Part shown: positions 46,997 to 56,605 of the stretch, in pieces
Position numbering within the stretch: the stretch's first letter is position 1
How the letters are laid out: each line of letters starts with the position of its first letter
Assembly (NCBI RefSeq): GCF_900111905.1
Contig: NZ_FOKM01000003.1
Coordinates: forward strand, 248,001-312,000
Direction of reading: 5' to 3'
From: Rhizobium sp. NFR07
GTDB lineage: Bacteria > Pseudomonadota > Alphaproteobacteria > Rhizobiales > Rhizobiaceae
Length of the DNA: 64,000 nt
Program-made: the position numbers and the translations under genes
Notes under the pieces: generated by a model
Database searches by the model: none
The model's input: the letters and a program-made list of their open reading frames with translations, nothing else
What the model was told of the DNA's origin: nothing

Positions 46997-48253
46997 TTAG
47001 ACCGCGATCTTATCCAGCGGCAGGCGGCGTTCTTCGAAGGCTCTGAGTTCCGCCTCGCGCTCGTAGATGTAGTCTCGATTGTCCGGCACCGCCGTGCGCT
47101 TCTTGACGATCTGCATCTGGAAGATGTGGAAGGCCTCGTGGGTGAAGGCCATTTCGGAGCCGGCGAGATAGAATTCCCACATGCGCACGAAACGTTCGTC
47201 ATAGAGCGCTGCCGCCTTGTCGCGGTTGGCCATGAAGCGCTCGCGCCAGTGGCGCAGCGTGTAGGCGTAGTGCATCGGCAGGATCTCGATGTCGGAGACG
47301 AGCAGGCCTGCCTTCTCGATCGCCGGCATGACTTCCGCGATCGATGGAATATAGCCGCCCGGGAAGATGTATTTCTCGATCCAGGGATTGTTGTAGATCG
47401 CCGGATAGGGCTGGCCGATCGAGTGCAGCACCATGACGCCGTCATCGGCCAGCACGTCGTTCACCTTGTTGAAGAACTTGCGGTAGTTCAGCCGGCCGAC
47501 ATGCTCGAACATGCCGACGGAGACGATCCGGTCATAGCTTTTGGTCGGTGGCAGGTAATAATAATCCTGCAACTCGAAGCGGACGCTATTGGAAAGGCCG
47601 CGCCTGGCGGCGCGCTCGCGGGAGATCTTCAGCTGCTCGGTCGACAGCGTGATGCCGGTGACATCGACGCCCGAGGATTCAGACAGGTACATGGCCATGC
47701 CGCCCCAGCCGGAGCCGATCTCCAGCGCCTTCTGGCCGGGTGCGGCCAGGAGCTTGGCAACGATATGGCGCTTCTTGGCAACCTGCGCCTCGTCCAGCGA
47801 AATGCCGGGCGGGTTGAAATAGGCGCAGGAATATTGCCAGTCCTCGTCGAGGAAGAGCGAAAACAGCTTCTCGTCGAGATCGTAGTGATGCGCGACGTTC
47901 CTGCGATTGTGGTTGATCGGCACGCGATTGCGAAACTGCGAGGCGATGATGCGACCGATACCGTGGACGATCATGCCGAAGGTCAGGCCTTCCGAAAGCG
48001 TGTTGTCCTTGATGAGCGCGAGGAAATCGTAGATGTCGCCGTCTTCGACACGAAGGCGGCCGTCCATATAGAGTTCGCCGAGCTTCAGCTGCGGGTCACC
48101 GAGGAGTTCCTTTTCCGCAGCTTCATCGGAAAAACGGATCGCAACCGACCGGCCTCCCCCGCCGCCGTAGCGCTGTTCTCCGCCGGAGCCCCGGACAGTA
48201 AGTATGCCATTCTTGATGATTTTTCCGAAAAGGTCGTGAAGGGACGAGGCCAT
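46997..48253 (-). CDS. cfa: Cyclopropane-fatty-acyl-phospholipid synthase
   Basis: The 418-residue enzyme uses S-adenosylmethionine to convert unsaturated acyl chains of membrane lipids to cyclopropane chains. The C-terminal methyltransferase has VAHHYDLDEKLFSLFLDEDWQYSCAYF, the SAM motif ALEIGSGWGGMAMYLSE, and the catalytic-site region SVGMFEHVGRLNYRKFF. An N-terminal lipid-binding domain precedes it. AGGAGGTGGG is just upstream of the ATG. Cfa is often stress induced, but I see no GGAAC promoter here. Confidence 0.94.
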   Translation of the reverse strand: MASSLHDLFGKIIKNGILTVRGSGGEQRYGGGGGRSVAIRFSDEAAEKELLGDPQLKLGELYMDGRLRVEDGDIYDFLALIKDNTLSEGLTFGMIVHGIGRIIASQFRNRVPINHNRRNVAHHYDLDEKLFSLFLDEDWQYSCAYFNPPGISLDEAQVAKKRHIVAKLLAAPGQKALEIGSGWGGMAMYLSESSGVDVTGITLSTEQLKISRERAARRGLSNSVRFELQDYYYLPPTKSYDRIVSVGMFEHVGRLNYRKFFNKVNDVLADDGVMVLHSIGQPYPAIYNNPWIEKYIFPGGYIPSIAEVMPAIEKAGLLVSDIEILPMHYAYTLRHWRERFMANRDKAAALYDERFVRMWEFYLAGSEMAFTHEAFHIFQMQIVKKRTAVPDNRDYIYEREAELRAFEERRLPLDKIAV

Positions 48254-48360
48254 GGACCCACCTCCTGAATACTAAGGATGCCTTACTATCTTTCGAAATC
48301 TAGCGCCAAATCACGGGACTGCAAGCACATTCCAGCCATGAAAATGACATAAAACGACAC

Positions 48361-48384
48361 GCCGTCAAACGGTTGTCTGACGGC
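48361..48384 (-). terminator. Possible terminator after tex
   Basis: On the minus strand GCCGTCA and TGACGGC form a 7-bp stem about 41 bases after the tex stop, followed by CGTGTCGTTTTATG. The T-run is short and displaced, so efficiency is uncertain. Confidence 0.4.
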
Positions 48385-48424
48385 GCGCATCTAAAGGTAG
48401 AGTTGAAAAGAAAAATTGTCGATT

Positions 48425-50725
48425 TCAGCGCTTTTTTAAAGCTTCCGCGAGCGCAGCACCGAACGCGCCCTGTGAGGACGGTTTTTCGGTCTTCATGAAT
48501 TTTTGATTGGCAGGACGCTCGTTTCGGGGAGCTCCGCGCGGTGGCGGCGCCGACTCAGCCCCGTCCTTGCGCATGGTCAGGCCGATCCGCTTGCGCTTCA
48601 CGTCCACCTCGACAACGCGAACCTTCACCACGTCGCCGGCCTTCACCACCTCATGCGGATCCTTGACGAACTTGTCGGCGAGCTGCGAGACGTGAACGAG
48701 ACCATCCTGATGCACGCCGATATCGACGAAGGCACCGAAGGCTGCAACATTGGTGACCGTGCCTTCCAGCAGCATGCCGGGCTTCAGGTCGGTGATCTCG
48801 TCGATGCCGTCCGCGAAGGTGGCGGTCTTGAAGCTCGGGCGCGGGTCGCGACCGGGCTTTTCCAATTCAGCGATGATGTCCTTCACCGTCGGCAGACCGA
48901 ACTGCTCGTCGATGAACTGGCGCGGATCGACGGCCTTCAGGGCGGCGCTGTCGCCCATCAGGGTACGCAGGTCACGGCCGCAGGCAGCGACGATCTTCTT
49001 TGCCACGCCATAGGCTTCCGGGTGGACGGCAGAGGCGTCGAGCGGCTCCTTGCCGTTCACGATGCGCAGGAAGCCCGCCGCCTGTTCGAAGGTGCGGTTG
49101 CCGAGACGGGCAACCTTCAGGAGATCCTTGCGGCTTTCAAAAGCACCATTGGCATCGCGATGAGCGACGATCGCCTCCGCGGTCGAGCGCGAGAGGCCGG
49201 AGACACGGGCGAGAAGCGGGGCGGAGGCCATGTTGAGATCGACGCCGACGGCATTCACCGCGTCTTCGACCACGGCATCGAGCGAGCGGGCAAGCTTCCC
49301 TTGGTCCACGTCGTGCTGATACTGGCCGACGCCGATCGCCTTCGGTTCGATCTTGACCAGTTCGGCCAACGGGTCCTGCAGGCGGCGGGCGATGGAGACG
49401 GCGCCGCGCAGCGACACGTCGAGACCGGGGAATTCGGCAGCCGCCGTTTCCGACGCCGAATAGACCGAGGCGCCGGCTTCCGAGACGATCACCTTGGTCG
49501 GCTTGTTGCCCGGAAGCGAGGTCAGCATATCGGCGACCAGCTTTTCCGTCTCGCGGCTGCCGGTACCGTTGCCGATCGCGATCAGTTCGACATTGTGCTT
49601 GCGGATGAGCGAGGCGAGTTCGGCTTGGGTGCCGCGCAGGTCATTCTTTGGCGGGAAGGGATAAACGGTCGAGGTTTCGAGCAGCTTGCCGGTGCTATCG
49701 ACGACAGCCACCTTCACGCCGGTGCGGATACCCGGGTCGAGACCCATCGTGGCGCGCGAACCCGCGGGGGCAGCAAGCATCAAGTCCTTCAGGTTGCGGG
49801 CGAAGACGTGGATCGCGTCCTCCTCGGAGCGTTCGCGCATTTCTCGCATCAGGTCGAGGGACAGGGAGACCGACAGTTTCACACGCCAGGTCCAGCCTGC
49901 AACGTCCATCAGCCAGAGATCGCCGGGACCCATGCCGCGGATTTCGAAGGCAGACGCGATGATCCGCTGCGCCGGCTTGACCGGCGAAGTGTCGTCGGCA
50001 TCGACGTCGATCGTCAGCGTCAGCATTTCCTCGTTCCAGCCGCGCAGCATGGCGAGCGCGCGATGGCCTGGTACGGTTGCCCAGCGTTCGGAATGGTCGA
50101 AATAGTCGGCGAACTTGGCGCCCGTCTCCTGCTTGCCGTCGACCACCCTCGCCCGCAACACCGCGCCGTCGCGCATGTGCTGGCGCAGGCGGCCGAGGAG
50201 ATCGGCATTTTCGGAAATGGTTTCGGCAACGATATCACGCGCACCGTCGAGCGCCGTTTTAACGTCGGCCACCTCGCCCTGCACATATGCTTCGGCGAGC
50301 TTCGCGGGATCGGCGGCGCGGTCCGCCCAGATCGCCTCCGCCAGCGGGCCGAGGCCACGCTCGCGGGCGATCTCGGCGCGGGTGCGGCGCTTCGGCTTGT
50401 AGGGCAGGTAAAGGTCTTCCAGTTCCGCCTTGGTGGCCGCGCCGGCAAGCCTTGCCGCAAGCTCATCGGTCATCTTGCCCTGGCCGTTGATCGAATCGAC
50501 GATCGATACGCGACGTGCTTCAAGCTCACGCAGGTAAACGAGGCGCTCGGCAAGATTGCGAAGCTGGGTGTCATCGAGGCCACCCGTCACTTCCTTGCGG
50601 TAGCGGGCGATGAAGGGCACCGTCGCGCCCTCGTTCAGCAGCGCGATGGCGGCCTTCGCCTGGTCCGGCCGGGCATTGATCTCGGCGGCGATCGCAACGG
50701 CGAGTTTCTGGTTATCGGCAGCCAT
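48425..50725 (-). CDS. tex: Tex-family RNA-binding transcription accessory protein
   Basis: The 766-residue protein starts [16 protein letters not shown] with GAGGA upstream (an ATG five codons earlier was rejected). It has the N-terminal Tex helical region ([23 protein letters not shown]), the YqgF-like RNase-H fold ([38 protein letters not shown]), helix-hairpin-helix segments (ISGLSR-type [21 protein letters not shown]), and an S1 domain ([33 protein letters not shown]). Tex affects transcription and RNA metabolism. The C-terminal tail is basic and proline rich. Confidence 0.94.
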   Translation of the reverse strand: MAADNQKLAVAIAAEINARPDQAKAAIALLNEGATVPFIARYRKEVTGGLDDTQLRNLAERLVYLRELEARRVSIVDSINGQGKMTDELAARLAGAATKAELEDLYLPYKPKRRTRAEIARERGLGPLAEAIWADRAADPAKLAEAYVQGEVADVKTALDGARDIVAETISENADLLGRLRQHMRDGAVLRARVVDGKQETGAKFADYFDHSERWATVPGHRALAMLRGWNEEMLTLTIDVDADDTSPVKPAQRIIASAFEIRGMGPGDLWLMDVAGWTWRVKLSVSLSLDLMREMRERSEEDAIHVFARNLKDLMLAAPAGSRATMGLDPGIRTGVKVAVVDSTGKLLETSTVYPFPPKNDLRGTQAELASLIRKHNVELIAIGNGTGSRETEKLVADMLTSLPGNKPTKVIVSEAGASVYSASETAAAEFPGLDVSLRGAVSIARRLQDPLAELVKIEPKAIGVGQYQHDVDQGKLARSLDAVVEDAVNAVGVDLNMASAPLLARVSGLSRSTAEAIVAHRDANGAFESRKDLLKVARLGNRTFEQAAGFLRIVNGKEPLDASAVHPEAYGVAKKIVAACGRDLRTLMGDSAALKAVDPRQFIDEQFGLPTVKDIIAELEKPGRDPRPSFKTATFADGIDEITDLKPGMLLEGTVTNVAAFGAFVDIGVHQDGLVHVSQLADKFVKDPHEVVKAGDVVKVRVVEVDVKRKRIGLTMRKDGAESAPPPRGAPRNERPANQKFMKTEKPSSQGAFGAALAEALKKR

Positions 50726-50953
50726 CGGTGTCCTCGTCAATTTTAGGAGGCGCGACCATAGTCAAACTTTGCGGCAAGGCAACATGATCACCGCGTCCGC
50801 ACACAGGATGCTCGCTCTACCTGTGCCAAATCGAACTGACATTCATCTAGCGGTAACCCTGACACCGTGGATAAGGAGCTGACATCTTCTCGCATTTGGT
50901 CTCGCCGCTATAAATACCCCCTGCCGCATGATGTGGTATATTAGGAGGTATGA

Positions 50954-51160
50954 ATGCCTAGGAATATCGCTTACCAACTAGCCAGCGACGAGGCGGTCGG
51001 CTCCGAAGAACTTGAAGCTGCCATCGCCTACTTGAATGACAAAATCAGAAGTGCCGAATTGAGACATGAACCAATCCCTTTTCTTGCATATCGTAATAAA
51101 GTGATTTTTCAGACCACACTCAATCTGCGCCGCGAGTTTCCCTCGCAGCACGAGAACTGA
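50954..51160 (+). CDS. Small orphan protein with strong ribosome-binding site
   Basis: The 68-residue product (MPRNIAYQLASDEAVGSEEL... ending FPSQHEN) has a perfect AGGAGGT at 50943-50949, four bases before the ATG, and a TATAAA hexamer at 50909. The protein is soluble and mixed-charge, with a predicted helix around AAIAYLNDKIRSAELR. I recognise no family. A 7-bp inverted repeat (51163-51182) follows the stop. The good translation signals argue that it is real; the function is unknown. Confidence 0.6.
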   Translation: MPRNIAYQLASDEAVGSEELEAAIAYLNDKIRSAELRHEPIPFLAYRNKVIFQTTLNLRREFPSQHEN

Positions 51161-51335
51161 TCATCGACGCCAAAACGTCGATCAGGGCTTAGCCGACCGC
51201 TTCAAGGTCGGCTTCGCCACTCCGGTGTAATTTCCCACCTTTGCCTTCCGCCATCTGTGTCCTGAGCGCCCCGCGCCCTTGACCTTTGAGCCTGCGAGCC
51301 TTAACCGCCCAATGAAACAACCATGAGGGCGGTGT

Positions 51336-52607
51336 ATGAAGGTTCTCCTGATCGGCTCCGGCGGCCGCGAACACGCATTGGCGTGGAAGATCGCCCAGTC
51401 TCCCAAACTGACACGCCTTTATGCCGCGCCCGGCAATCCCGGCATCGCCGAGCATGCAGAGATCCTCTCGCTTGACGTGGACGACCATGCGGCAGTCACG
51501 CGCTTCTGCTTCGAAACCGGTATCGATCTTGTCATCGTCGGCCCGGAAGGCCCGCTCGTAGCCGGTCTTTCCGACGTTCTGCGTGCCAGCGACATCACCG
51601 TCTTCGGCCCCTCGGCCGCTGCGGCGCAACTTGAAGGCTCCAAGGGCTTTACCAAGGATCTCTGCGCCCGTTACGACATTCCGACCGGCGCCTACAAGCG
51701 CTTCACCAATGGCGAAGAGGCCAAGACCTATATCATCGAACAGGGCGCACCGATCGTCGTGAAGGCCGATGGCCTTGCCGCCGGCAAGGGCGTGACCGTC
51801 GCGATGACGATCGAGGAAGCGCTTGTCGCCGTCGACGACTGTTTCGACGGTGCCTTCGGCGCAGCCGGCGCGGAAGTCGTCATCGAGGCCTATCTTGACG
51901 GCGAGGAGGCGAGCTTCTTCTGCCTCTGCGACGGAAAGACGGCGCTGCCGCTGGTGACCGCGCAGGACCACAAGCGTGTCGGCGACGGCGATACCGGCCC
52001 GAATACCGGCGGCATGGGCGCCTACTCGCCCGCCCCAGTGATGACACCCGACATGGTCGAGCGGACGATGAAGGAAATCATCGAGCCGACCATCCGCGGC
52101 ATGGCGGAAAGCGGTTATCCCTTCGTCGGCGTGTTCTTCGCCGGCCTGATGATCACCGAAAAAGGCCCGGAGCTGATCGAATACAATGTTCGCTTCGGCG
52201 ACCCGGAATGCCAGGTCCTGATGATGCGGCTGAAGAGCGACCTGCTTGATCTGCTCTACGCGGCAGCGACCGGCACGCTCGACAAGGTTTCCGCCGACTG
52301 GAGCGACGACGTGGCGCTGACCGTGGTCATGGCGTCCAAGGGTTATCCGGCCGCCTATGACAAGAACACGCCGATCGCCGCCCTGCCGCAAACCGGTCCA
52401 GGCGAGAAGATCTTCCATGCCGGCACGACGCTCAAGGATGGCGCTCTCGTTGCCACCGGCGGCCGCGTGCTCAACGTGACGGCAACCGGCGCGACGGTCA
52501 GGGATGCCCAGGTCGGCGCCTATTCGCTGGTCGAGGGCATTGCCTGGGAGAACGGCTTCTGCCGCAGGGATATCGGCTGGCGCGCGGTCGAGCGGGAAAA
52601 TGGCTGA
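51336..52607 (+). CDS. purD: Phosphoribosylamine-glycine ligase
   Basis: The 423-residue ATP-grasp enzyme joins glycine to phosphoribosylamine in purine synthesis. It starts [18 protein letters not shown], the classical PurD N-terminus. Further motifs are [31 protein letters not shown] for ATP binding, and GAYSPAPV and [21 protein letters not shown] for metal and substrate contact. GAGGGCGG precedes the start. The gene is not in an operon with other purine genes here. Confidence 0.97.
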   Translation: MKVLLIGSGGREHALAWKIAQSPKLTRLYAAPGNPGIAEHAEILSLDVDDHAAVTRFCFETGIDLVIVGPEGPLVAGLSDVLRASDITVFGPSAAAAQLEGSKGFTKDLCARYDIPTGAYKRFTNGEEAKTYIIEQGAPIVVKADGLAAGKGVTVAMTIEEALVAVDDCFDGAFGAAGAEVVIEAYLDGEEASFFCLCDGKTALPLVTAQDHKRVGDGDTGPNTGGMGAYSPAPVMTPDMVERTMKEIIEPTIRGMAESGYPFVGVFFAGLMITEKGPELIEYNVRFGDPECQVLMMRLKSDLLDLLYAAATGTLDKVSADWSDDVALTVVMASKGYPAAYDKNTPIAALPQTGPGEKIFHAGTTLKDGALVATGGRVLNVTATGATVRDAQVGAYSLVEGIAWENGFCRRDIGWRAVERENG

Positions 52608-52719
52608 TAACGGGCCAGTTCGCGGACCAGTCCCGACAATTTAAGTCGTTGTTTACCGATTTTTCTGACGGGATCGCAACCAGTTCACCTTAAGCATGGC
52701 GCAAAAGAGGTTTTGCACC

Positions 52720-53196
52720 ATGCGCCATGTGCTTCTGTCAGCTTTCGTGCTCGTTACCGGCTCCGCCCAGGCGCAGTCGATCCAGCCGCTTGCGACGAAC
52801 ACCCGCGATGCAAGCGCGAGCTTCGTTAGCCGTAGCTGCGCCCATTGCCCGCCACTGAAGCCGGTGGAAGACAAGAGCGCCTACAAGGTGCCGGTGCTGA
52901 AGGACCGCGTGCAGTCCGTCGCCGTTCTGGATATCGACGGTGAAAAGAAGATTGTCCGCACCGATATCTGGATGGGCGGTTCTCCGGTCGTTCACGTCAG
53001 CAAGGTGCCGGCATGGATGACAACGGACCAGTTGCAGGCTGTCGTCGATACCGGCAACGGCAGAAGCGTGGAAGCCGGGATCGAAAGTGCCACGGCCCCA
53101 GCCGGCTCGATAGACTTCACTGCCAAGACCGGCGCAGTCGAAGACAACGGATCCATTTCACAGACTTTTGATGGACTTCCTCTCCGCCGCGACTGA
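52720..53196 (+). CDS. HPE1-like secreted protein
   Basis: The 158-residue product starts MRHVLLSAFVLVTGSAQAQS with a signal peptide and AGAGG upstream (52705-52709). The mature protein has SCAHCPPLKPVEDKSAYKVPVL, with a CxxC pair, then DGEKKIVRTDIWMGGSPVVHVSKVP. This pattern matches a rhizobial/agrobacterial family annotated as having a plant virulence effector HPE1-like domain. Direct evidence of an effector role is lacking, and a general periplasmic function is equally possible. An ATG 8 codons upstream was rejected. Confidence 0.65.
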   Translation: MRHVLLSAFVLVTGSAQAQSIQPLATNTRDASASFVSRSCAHCPPLKPVEDKSAYKVPVLKDRVQSVAVLDIDGEKKIVRTDIWMGGSPVVHVSKVPAWMTTDQLQAVVDTGNGRSVEAGIESATAPAGSIDFTAKTGAVEDNGSISQTFDGLPLRRD

Positions 53197-53463
53197 TCTA
53201 TAGGAAAGATCAGCAATTACTGCGGAGACGCGCAGGAATTCCTGACGCGGGAATTCTCTATTTTTGCCTATTCTATGCTGATCGCCTGCCGGGCCGCGTA
53301 GTAACGGCCGGCGTGTCTATGCGACAATTAAAGCTTTATTCAATCAGATATGCGACTTGTGTCTTGTGCGATGCAGCACGCCCCGGCGCAGGATGCGCTC
53401 CCCTCCCGTACAATCCGTATCATCATGGCCGCATGCGCATGTGGCTTGCCCTTCGAGGACGTC

Positions 53464-55296
53464 ATGAAGAATCTGAAGATCTCCCATCAGCTCGTGCTGC
53501 TCGTGCTGACCCTGATGATCGCGTTTGCGATCGGCACCTATTTCCAGCTGCGCACGTCGACCAACGCCATCTATGCCGAGCGCTACGCCATGCTGCGCAC
53601 GCAGGTGGAATCCGGCCTCGGCATCATGAAGAAGTTCCAGCAGCGCGAGGCCGCCGGCGAGTTTTCGCGCGAAGAGGCCCAGAAGCGCGCCTTCGAAGCG
53701 ATCGCGGCAATGACCTTCACGCCGGATGGCTATCTCTATGCCTATGACTACGACATCACCATGCGGCTGCATCCGGATCCGAAGCGCCTCGGCCAGAACT
53801 TCAAGGGCAAGCCCGACGTCACCGGCTTCATGTATCGCGACGAACTGGTCAAGATCGGCCGCAACGGCGGCGGCACGGCCGATTTCCTCGGCCCGAAGCC
53901 CGGCGAGCAGGGCGACGGTTTCCGCAAGAGCTCCTACGCGCTGGCTTTCGAGCCCTGGCAGCTGGTTCTCGTCACCGGCGTCTATGTGGACGACCTGGAA
54001 GCGCAGATCCGCGGCGAAGCGATGAAGGCGATCGGCATCGGCGCCGGCATCCTCGCCCTCGCCTCGCTTCTCGCCTTCATTGTCATCCGCAACATTTCCG
54101 GCCCGCTCGGCGCCATCCGCAATGCGCTGAATGCCGTTGCCGACGAGAATGTCGATCTCGCCATTCCTCACACGGGCATGAAGAACGAAGTGGGCCTGAT
54201 GGCACGCGCCACCCAGGCACTGCAGCAGAAGGTGCGCGAGCGCCACGCGATGGAAGAGCGTCAGCAGCGCAGCCAAGAAGAGTTGGACGGCGAGCGTCAG
54301 CAGAACCTCGACATGCAGCGTGACGAAGCTGAATTGCAGGCCCGCGTCGTCTCGACCATCGGTAAATCGCTGGAGAACCTGGCGAAGGGTGACCTGACCG
54401 TCCGTTGCGGCGATCTCGGCAACCGCTATGCCGGCCTGCGCGACAATTTCAACGAGGCGCTCAGCCATCTCGAAGCCGCCATGGCCAAGGTCAACGCCAA
54501 GGGCATCGATATCGGCGGCTCCAAGGACGAAATCCGCCGCGCATCCAACGAACTGTCGCAGCGCACCGAGCGCCAGGCCGCAAACCTCGAAGAGACCTCG
54601 GCCGCGCTCGACGAGCTGACTGTTGCCGTCAAGCAGACCGCCGATGGTGCCAAGGAAGCGGCGCAGCGCGTCGTCACCGTCAGCGGCGAGGCGAGCCGCA
54701 GTGATGCCGTGGTTGCCGAAGCGATCGAGGCGATGAGCGGCATCGAACAGTCTTCCGGTGAGATCACCAAGATCATCGGTGTGATCGACGAGATCGCCTT
54801 CCAGACCAACCTCCTCGCGCTGAATGCCGGCGTCGAGGCCGCCCGTGCGGGCGAAAGCGGCAAGGGCTTTGCCGTCGTTGCCCAGGAAGTGCGCGAACTC
54901 GCCCAGCGTTCCGCCGCGGCCGCCAAGGAGATCAAGGACCAGATCTCCCGCTCGTCCACCCAGGTGGAAAACGGTGTCCGTCTTGTCGGCCAGGCAGGCG
55001 AAGCCTTGAAGCGGATCTCGGGCCAGGTGAAGGCCGCCAGCGACATCGTCAGCAAGATCGCCGATTCGGCGGCCGAGCAGGACACGACGCTGCGCTCGAT
55101 CTCCTCGTCGCTCAACCATCTCGACCAGGCGACGCAGCACAATGCCGCCATGGCGGAAGAGACGACGGCATCGGCCGAAGCGCTTGCCGCCGACACCGAG
55201 GAACTGCTCAACCTCATCCGCGGCTTCCGCGTCAGCGGTACGACCCATGTCGACCGGTTGCGCGACGCGGGCACGCAGATGCGCATGGCGAGCTGA
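53464..55296 (+). CDS. Methyl-accepting chemotaxis protein with Cache sensor domain
   Basis: The 610-residue receptor has TM1 at about residues 9-29, a periplasmic single Cache domain at about 35-190 (FTPDGYLYAYDYDITMRLHPDPKRLGQNF, GTADFLGPKPGEQGDGFRKSSYALAFEPWQLVLVTGVYVDDLE), and TM2 at about 193-212. A HAMP region, a coiled coil and the highly conserved cytoplasmic tip (IAFQTNLLALNAGVEAARAGESGKGFAVVAQEVRELAQRS) follow. sCache_2 domains often sense small organic acids. No CheR-binding pentapeptide is seen at the end. GAGGAC precedes the ATG. Confidence 0.93.
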   Translation: MKNLKISHQLVLLVLTLMIAFAIGTYFQLRTSTNAIYAERYAMLRTQVESGLGIMKKFQQREAAGEFSREEAQKRAFEAIAAMTFTPDGYLYAYDYDITMRLHPDPKRLGQNFKGKPDVTGFMYRDELVKIGRNGGGTADFLGPKPGEQGDGFRKSSYALAFEPWQLVLVTGVYVDDLEAQIRGEAMKAIGIGAGILALASLLAFIVIRNISGPLGAIRNALNAVADENVDLAIPHTGMKNEVGLMARATQALQQKVRERHAMEERQQRSQEELDGERQQNLDMQRDEAELQARVVSTIGKSLENLAKGDLTVRCGDLGNRYAGLRDNFNEALSHLEAAMAKVNAKGIDIGGSKDEIRRASNELSQRTERQAANLEETSAALDELTVAVKQTADGAKEAAQRVVTVSGEASRSDAVVAEAIEAMSGIEQSSGEITKIIGVIDEIAFQTNLLALNAGVEAARAGESGKGFAVVAQEVRELAQRSAAAAKEIKDQISRSSTQVENGVRLVGQAGEALKRISGQVKAASDIVSKIADSAAEQDTTLRSISSSLNHLDQATQHNAAMAEETTASAEALAADTEELLNLIRGFRVSGTTHVDRLRDAGTQMRMAS

Positions 55297-55352
55297 TCTT
55301 TCACAGCTCACTCAAGAGATCCGTTCCCCGGGGGGTATCAGGGGGATGGTGG

Positions 55353-55386
55353 AAGCCGTCGGGCGAAAGCTCGACGGTTTCTTTTT
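55353..55386 (+). terminator. Rho-independent terminator after chemoreceptor gene
   Basis: A 12-bp stem (two G-T pairs) from AAGCCGTCGGGC to GCTCGACGGTTT closes on a GAAA tetraloop and runs into TTTCTTTTT, 56 bases after the stop. Confidence 0.9.
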
Positions 55387-55465
55387 GGGAAATCCCTCGA
55401 CGGGCGCCGCAGCTTCGATCACCCCGCACTCAGGTTCACCGACGATCAGGGATGGCCGGAAAGCG

Positions 55466-55960
55466 TCACGGCCTTGAGATCAAGGCGTCGAGATCATCGA
55501 TACGGCGATCCGAAAACACCCTGATGCCCGCATCTTCCAGAAGCGCCGCCGTCACGCCGTTGCCGGCATGCTTTCGCCCCTCGAACGAGCCATCATAGAT
55601 AAACCCCGAGCCGCAGGACGGGCTGCCGTCGATCAGCAGCGCATGGGTGCAGCCGTGAGCCTGGGCAAAATCCAGCGCCTGCCGCGCGCCGGCCATGAAC
55701 TGCGCCGTCACGTCACCGCCAGTGATTTCCACGACACGTGCCCTGCCCGCCAGGACGTCGGCGCCGGTCATGCCGTTCTCGATCTCGGCGGGCGGCCGCG
55801 GTACGCTCATGCCGCCGGCAAGCTCCGGGCAGATCGTCACCAGCCTCCCCTCCTCCCGCCAGCGGTCGATCGCCGGATGCAAGAGCGGCTTGCCCTTGCC
55901 GTCATACCGAACGGCATGGCCGAGAAGACAGGCGCTGATGAGGATCTTGTTATCAGTCAT
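55466..55960 (-). CDS. DUF523 family protein
   Basis: The 164-residue protein has the DUF523 pattern: ISACLLGHAVRYDGKGK near the N-terminus, ICPELAGGMSVPRPPAEI, and LIDGSPSCGSGFIYDGSF with conserved cysteines. The three conserved Cys (SAC, ICPE, SCG) could bind a metal or iron-sulfur cluster, which is inference. Its start overlaps the ParE-like gene by four bases, so it is translated from the toxin-antitoxin message. Confidence 0.85.
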   Translation of the reverse strand: MTDNKILISACLLGHAVRYDGKGKPLLHPAIDRWREEGRLVTICPELAGGMSVPRPPAEIENGMTGADVLAGRARVVEITGGDVTAQFMAGARQALDFAQAHGCTHALLIDGSPSCGSGFIYDGSFEGRKHAGNGVTAALLEDAGIRVFSDRRIDDLDALISRP

Positions 55961-56259
55961 TCTTTGTCATCGAGATGGCGGCGGACATCGACCTTTTCAT
56001 GGAGGATGCGGACAACTTCGACCAGTTCCGGTTTCGCGATATAGTAGATCAGATGCGAACCTGAGCGCCGGCAACGATATCCCGCACGGATACCACTTAA
56101 CGTCCGCCCGGCTAAAGGCTTATCACCGATCTGTCTGATGACCGAAAGCAGCTTCTGAAGGTAGATCCGAGCTTGAGCCTCTGGCCACTCTTCACGCGTA
56201 TATTCGCCAATCTCGACGAAATCTTTCTCCGCACTCGGACGGAGCCGAACATCAACCAC
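55957..56259 (-). CDS. parE: ParE/RelE-family toxin
   Basis: The 100-residue protein has the RelE/ParE fold pattern: VRLRPSAEKDFVEIGEYTREEWPEAQARIYLQKLLSVIRQIGDKPLAGRTL, then RCRRSGSHLIYYIAKPELVEVVRILHEKVDVRRHL. ParE toxins inhibit gyrase, whereas RelE relatives cut mRNA. The C-terminal RILHEKVDVRRHL is ParE-like. It overlaps the upstream parD by eight bases. Confidence 0.85.
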   Translation of the reverse strand: MVDVRLRPSAEKDFVEIGEYTREEWPEAQARIYLQKLLSVIRQIGDKPLAGRTLSGIRAGYRCRRSGSHLIYYIAKPELVEVVRILHEKVDVRRHLDDKE

Positions 56260-56503
56260 GTTTTTGCCAAGACGCGCGAACGGAAGCCATCAGCGCCTCG
56301 GGATCGAATGGAACAGTGTCACCACTGTTTTCGCCTTCGATCAGCAATTCGCGCAGCCTTTCGATCTTCTCCTGCTCTTCTTCCAGCAGACGAAGGCCAG
56401 CTTCGACAACTTCCTCTGCCGAGCCGAAGCGACCACTTTCCAGCTCCCGCGTTACAAAGCTTGCGGCGTGCTCGCTGACGGTGACTTTCACGGGCTTGTT
56501 CAT
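56252..56503 (-). CDS. parD: ParD-family antitoxin
   Basis: The 83-residue protein starts MNKPVKVTVSEHAASFVTRELESGRFGSAEEVVEAGLRLLEEEQEKIERL. It has a ribbon-helix-helix N-terminus and an acidic disordered tail that would bind ParE. The order antitoxin-toxin is standard. An ATG 15 codons upstream was rejected because the ribbon begins after MNKP. Confidence 0.85.
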   Translation of the reverse strand: MNKPVKVTVSEHAASFVTRELESGRFGSAEEVVEAGLRLLEEEQEKIERLRELLIEGENSGDTVPFDPEALMASVRASWQKRG

Positions 56504-56555
56504 CGATAGCTCCAGGATCGTTCTGTTTGCCAGTTTAGCATGGAGCATCGGACAG

Positions 56556-56582
56556 AAAAAAGCCCCGGCAAAGCGGGGCTTT
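56556..56582 (-). terminator. Rho-independent terminator after glyS
   Basis: On the minus strand a 9-bp stem AAAGCCCCG/CGGGGCTTT with loop CTTTGC is followed by a T-run (TTTTTT in total). It lies 24 bases after the glyS stop and separates glyS from parDE. Confidence 0.88.
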
Positions 56583-56605
56583 CGAATGTCATCATCCCGG
56601 CTGAA

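Noticed and set aside
48503..50746. A 747-codon open frame on the plus strand
   Set aside because: It is antisense to tex over its whole length. Tex has full domain motifs in its own frame, so the long antisense frame is a product of high-GC codon bias.
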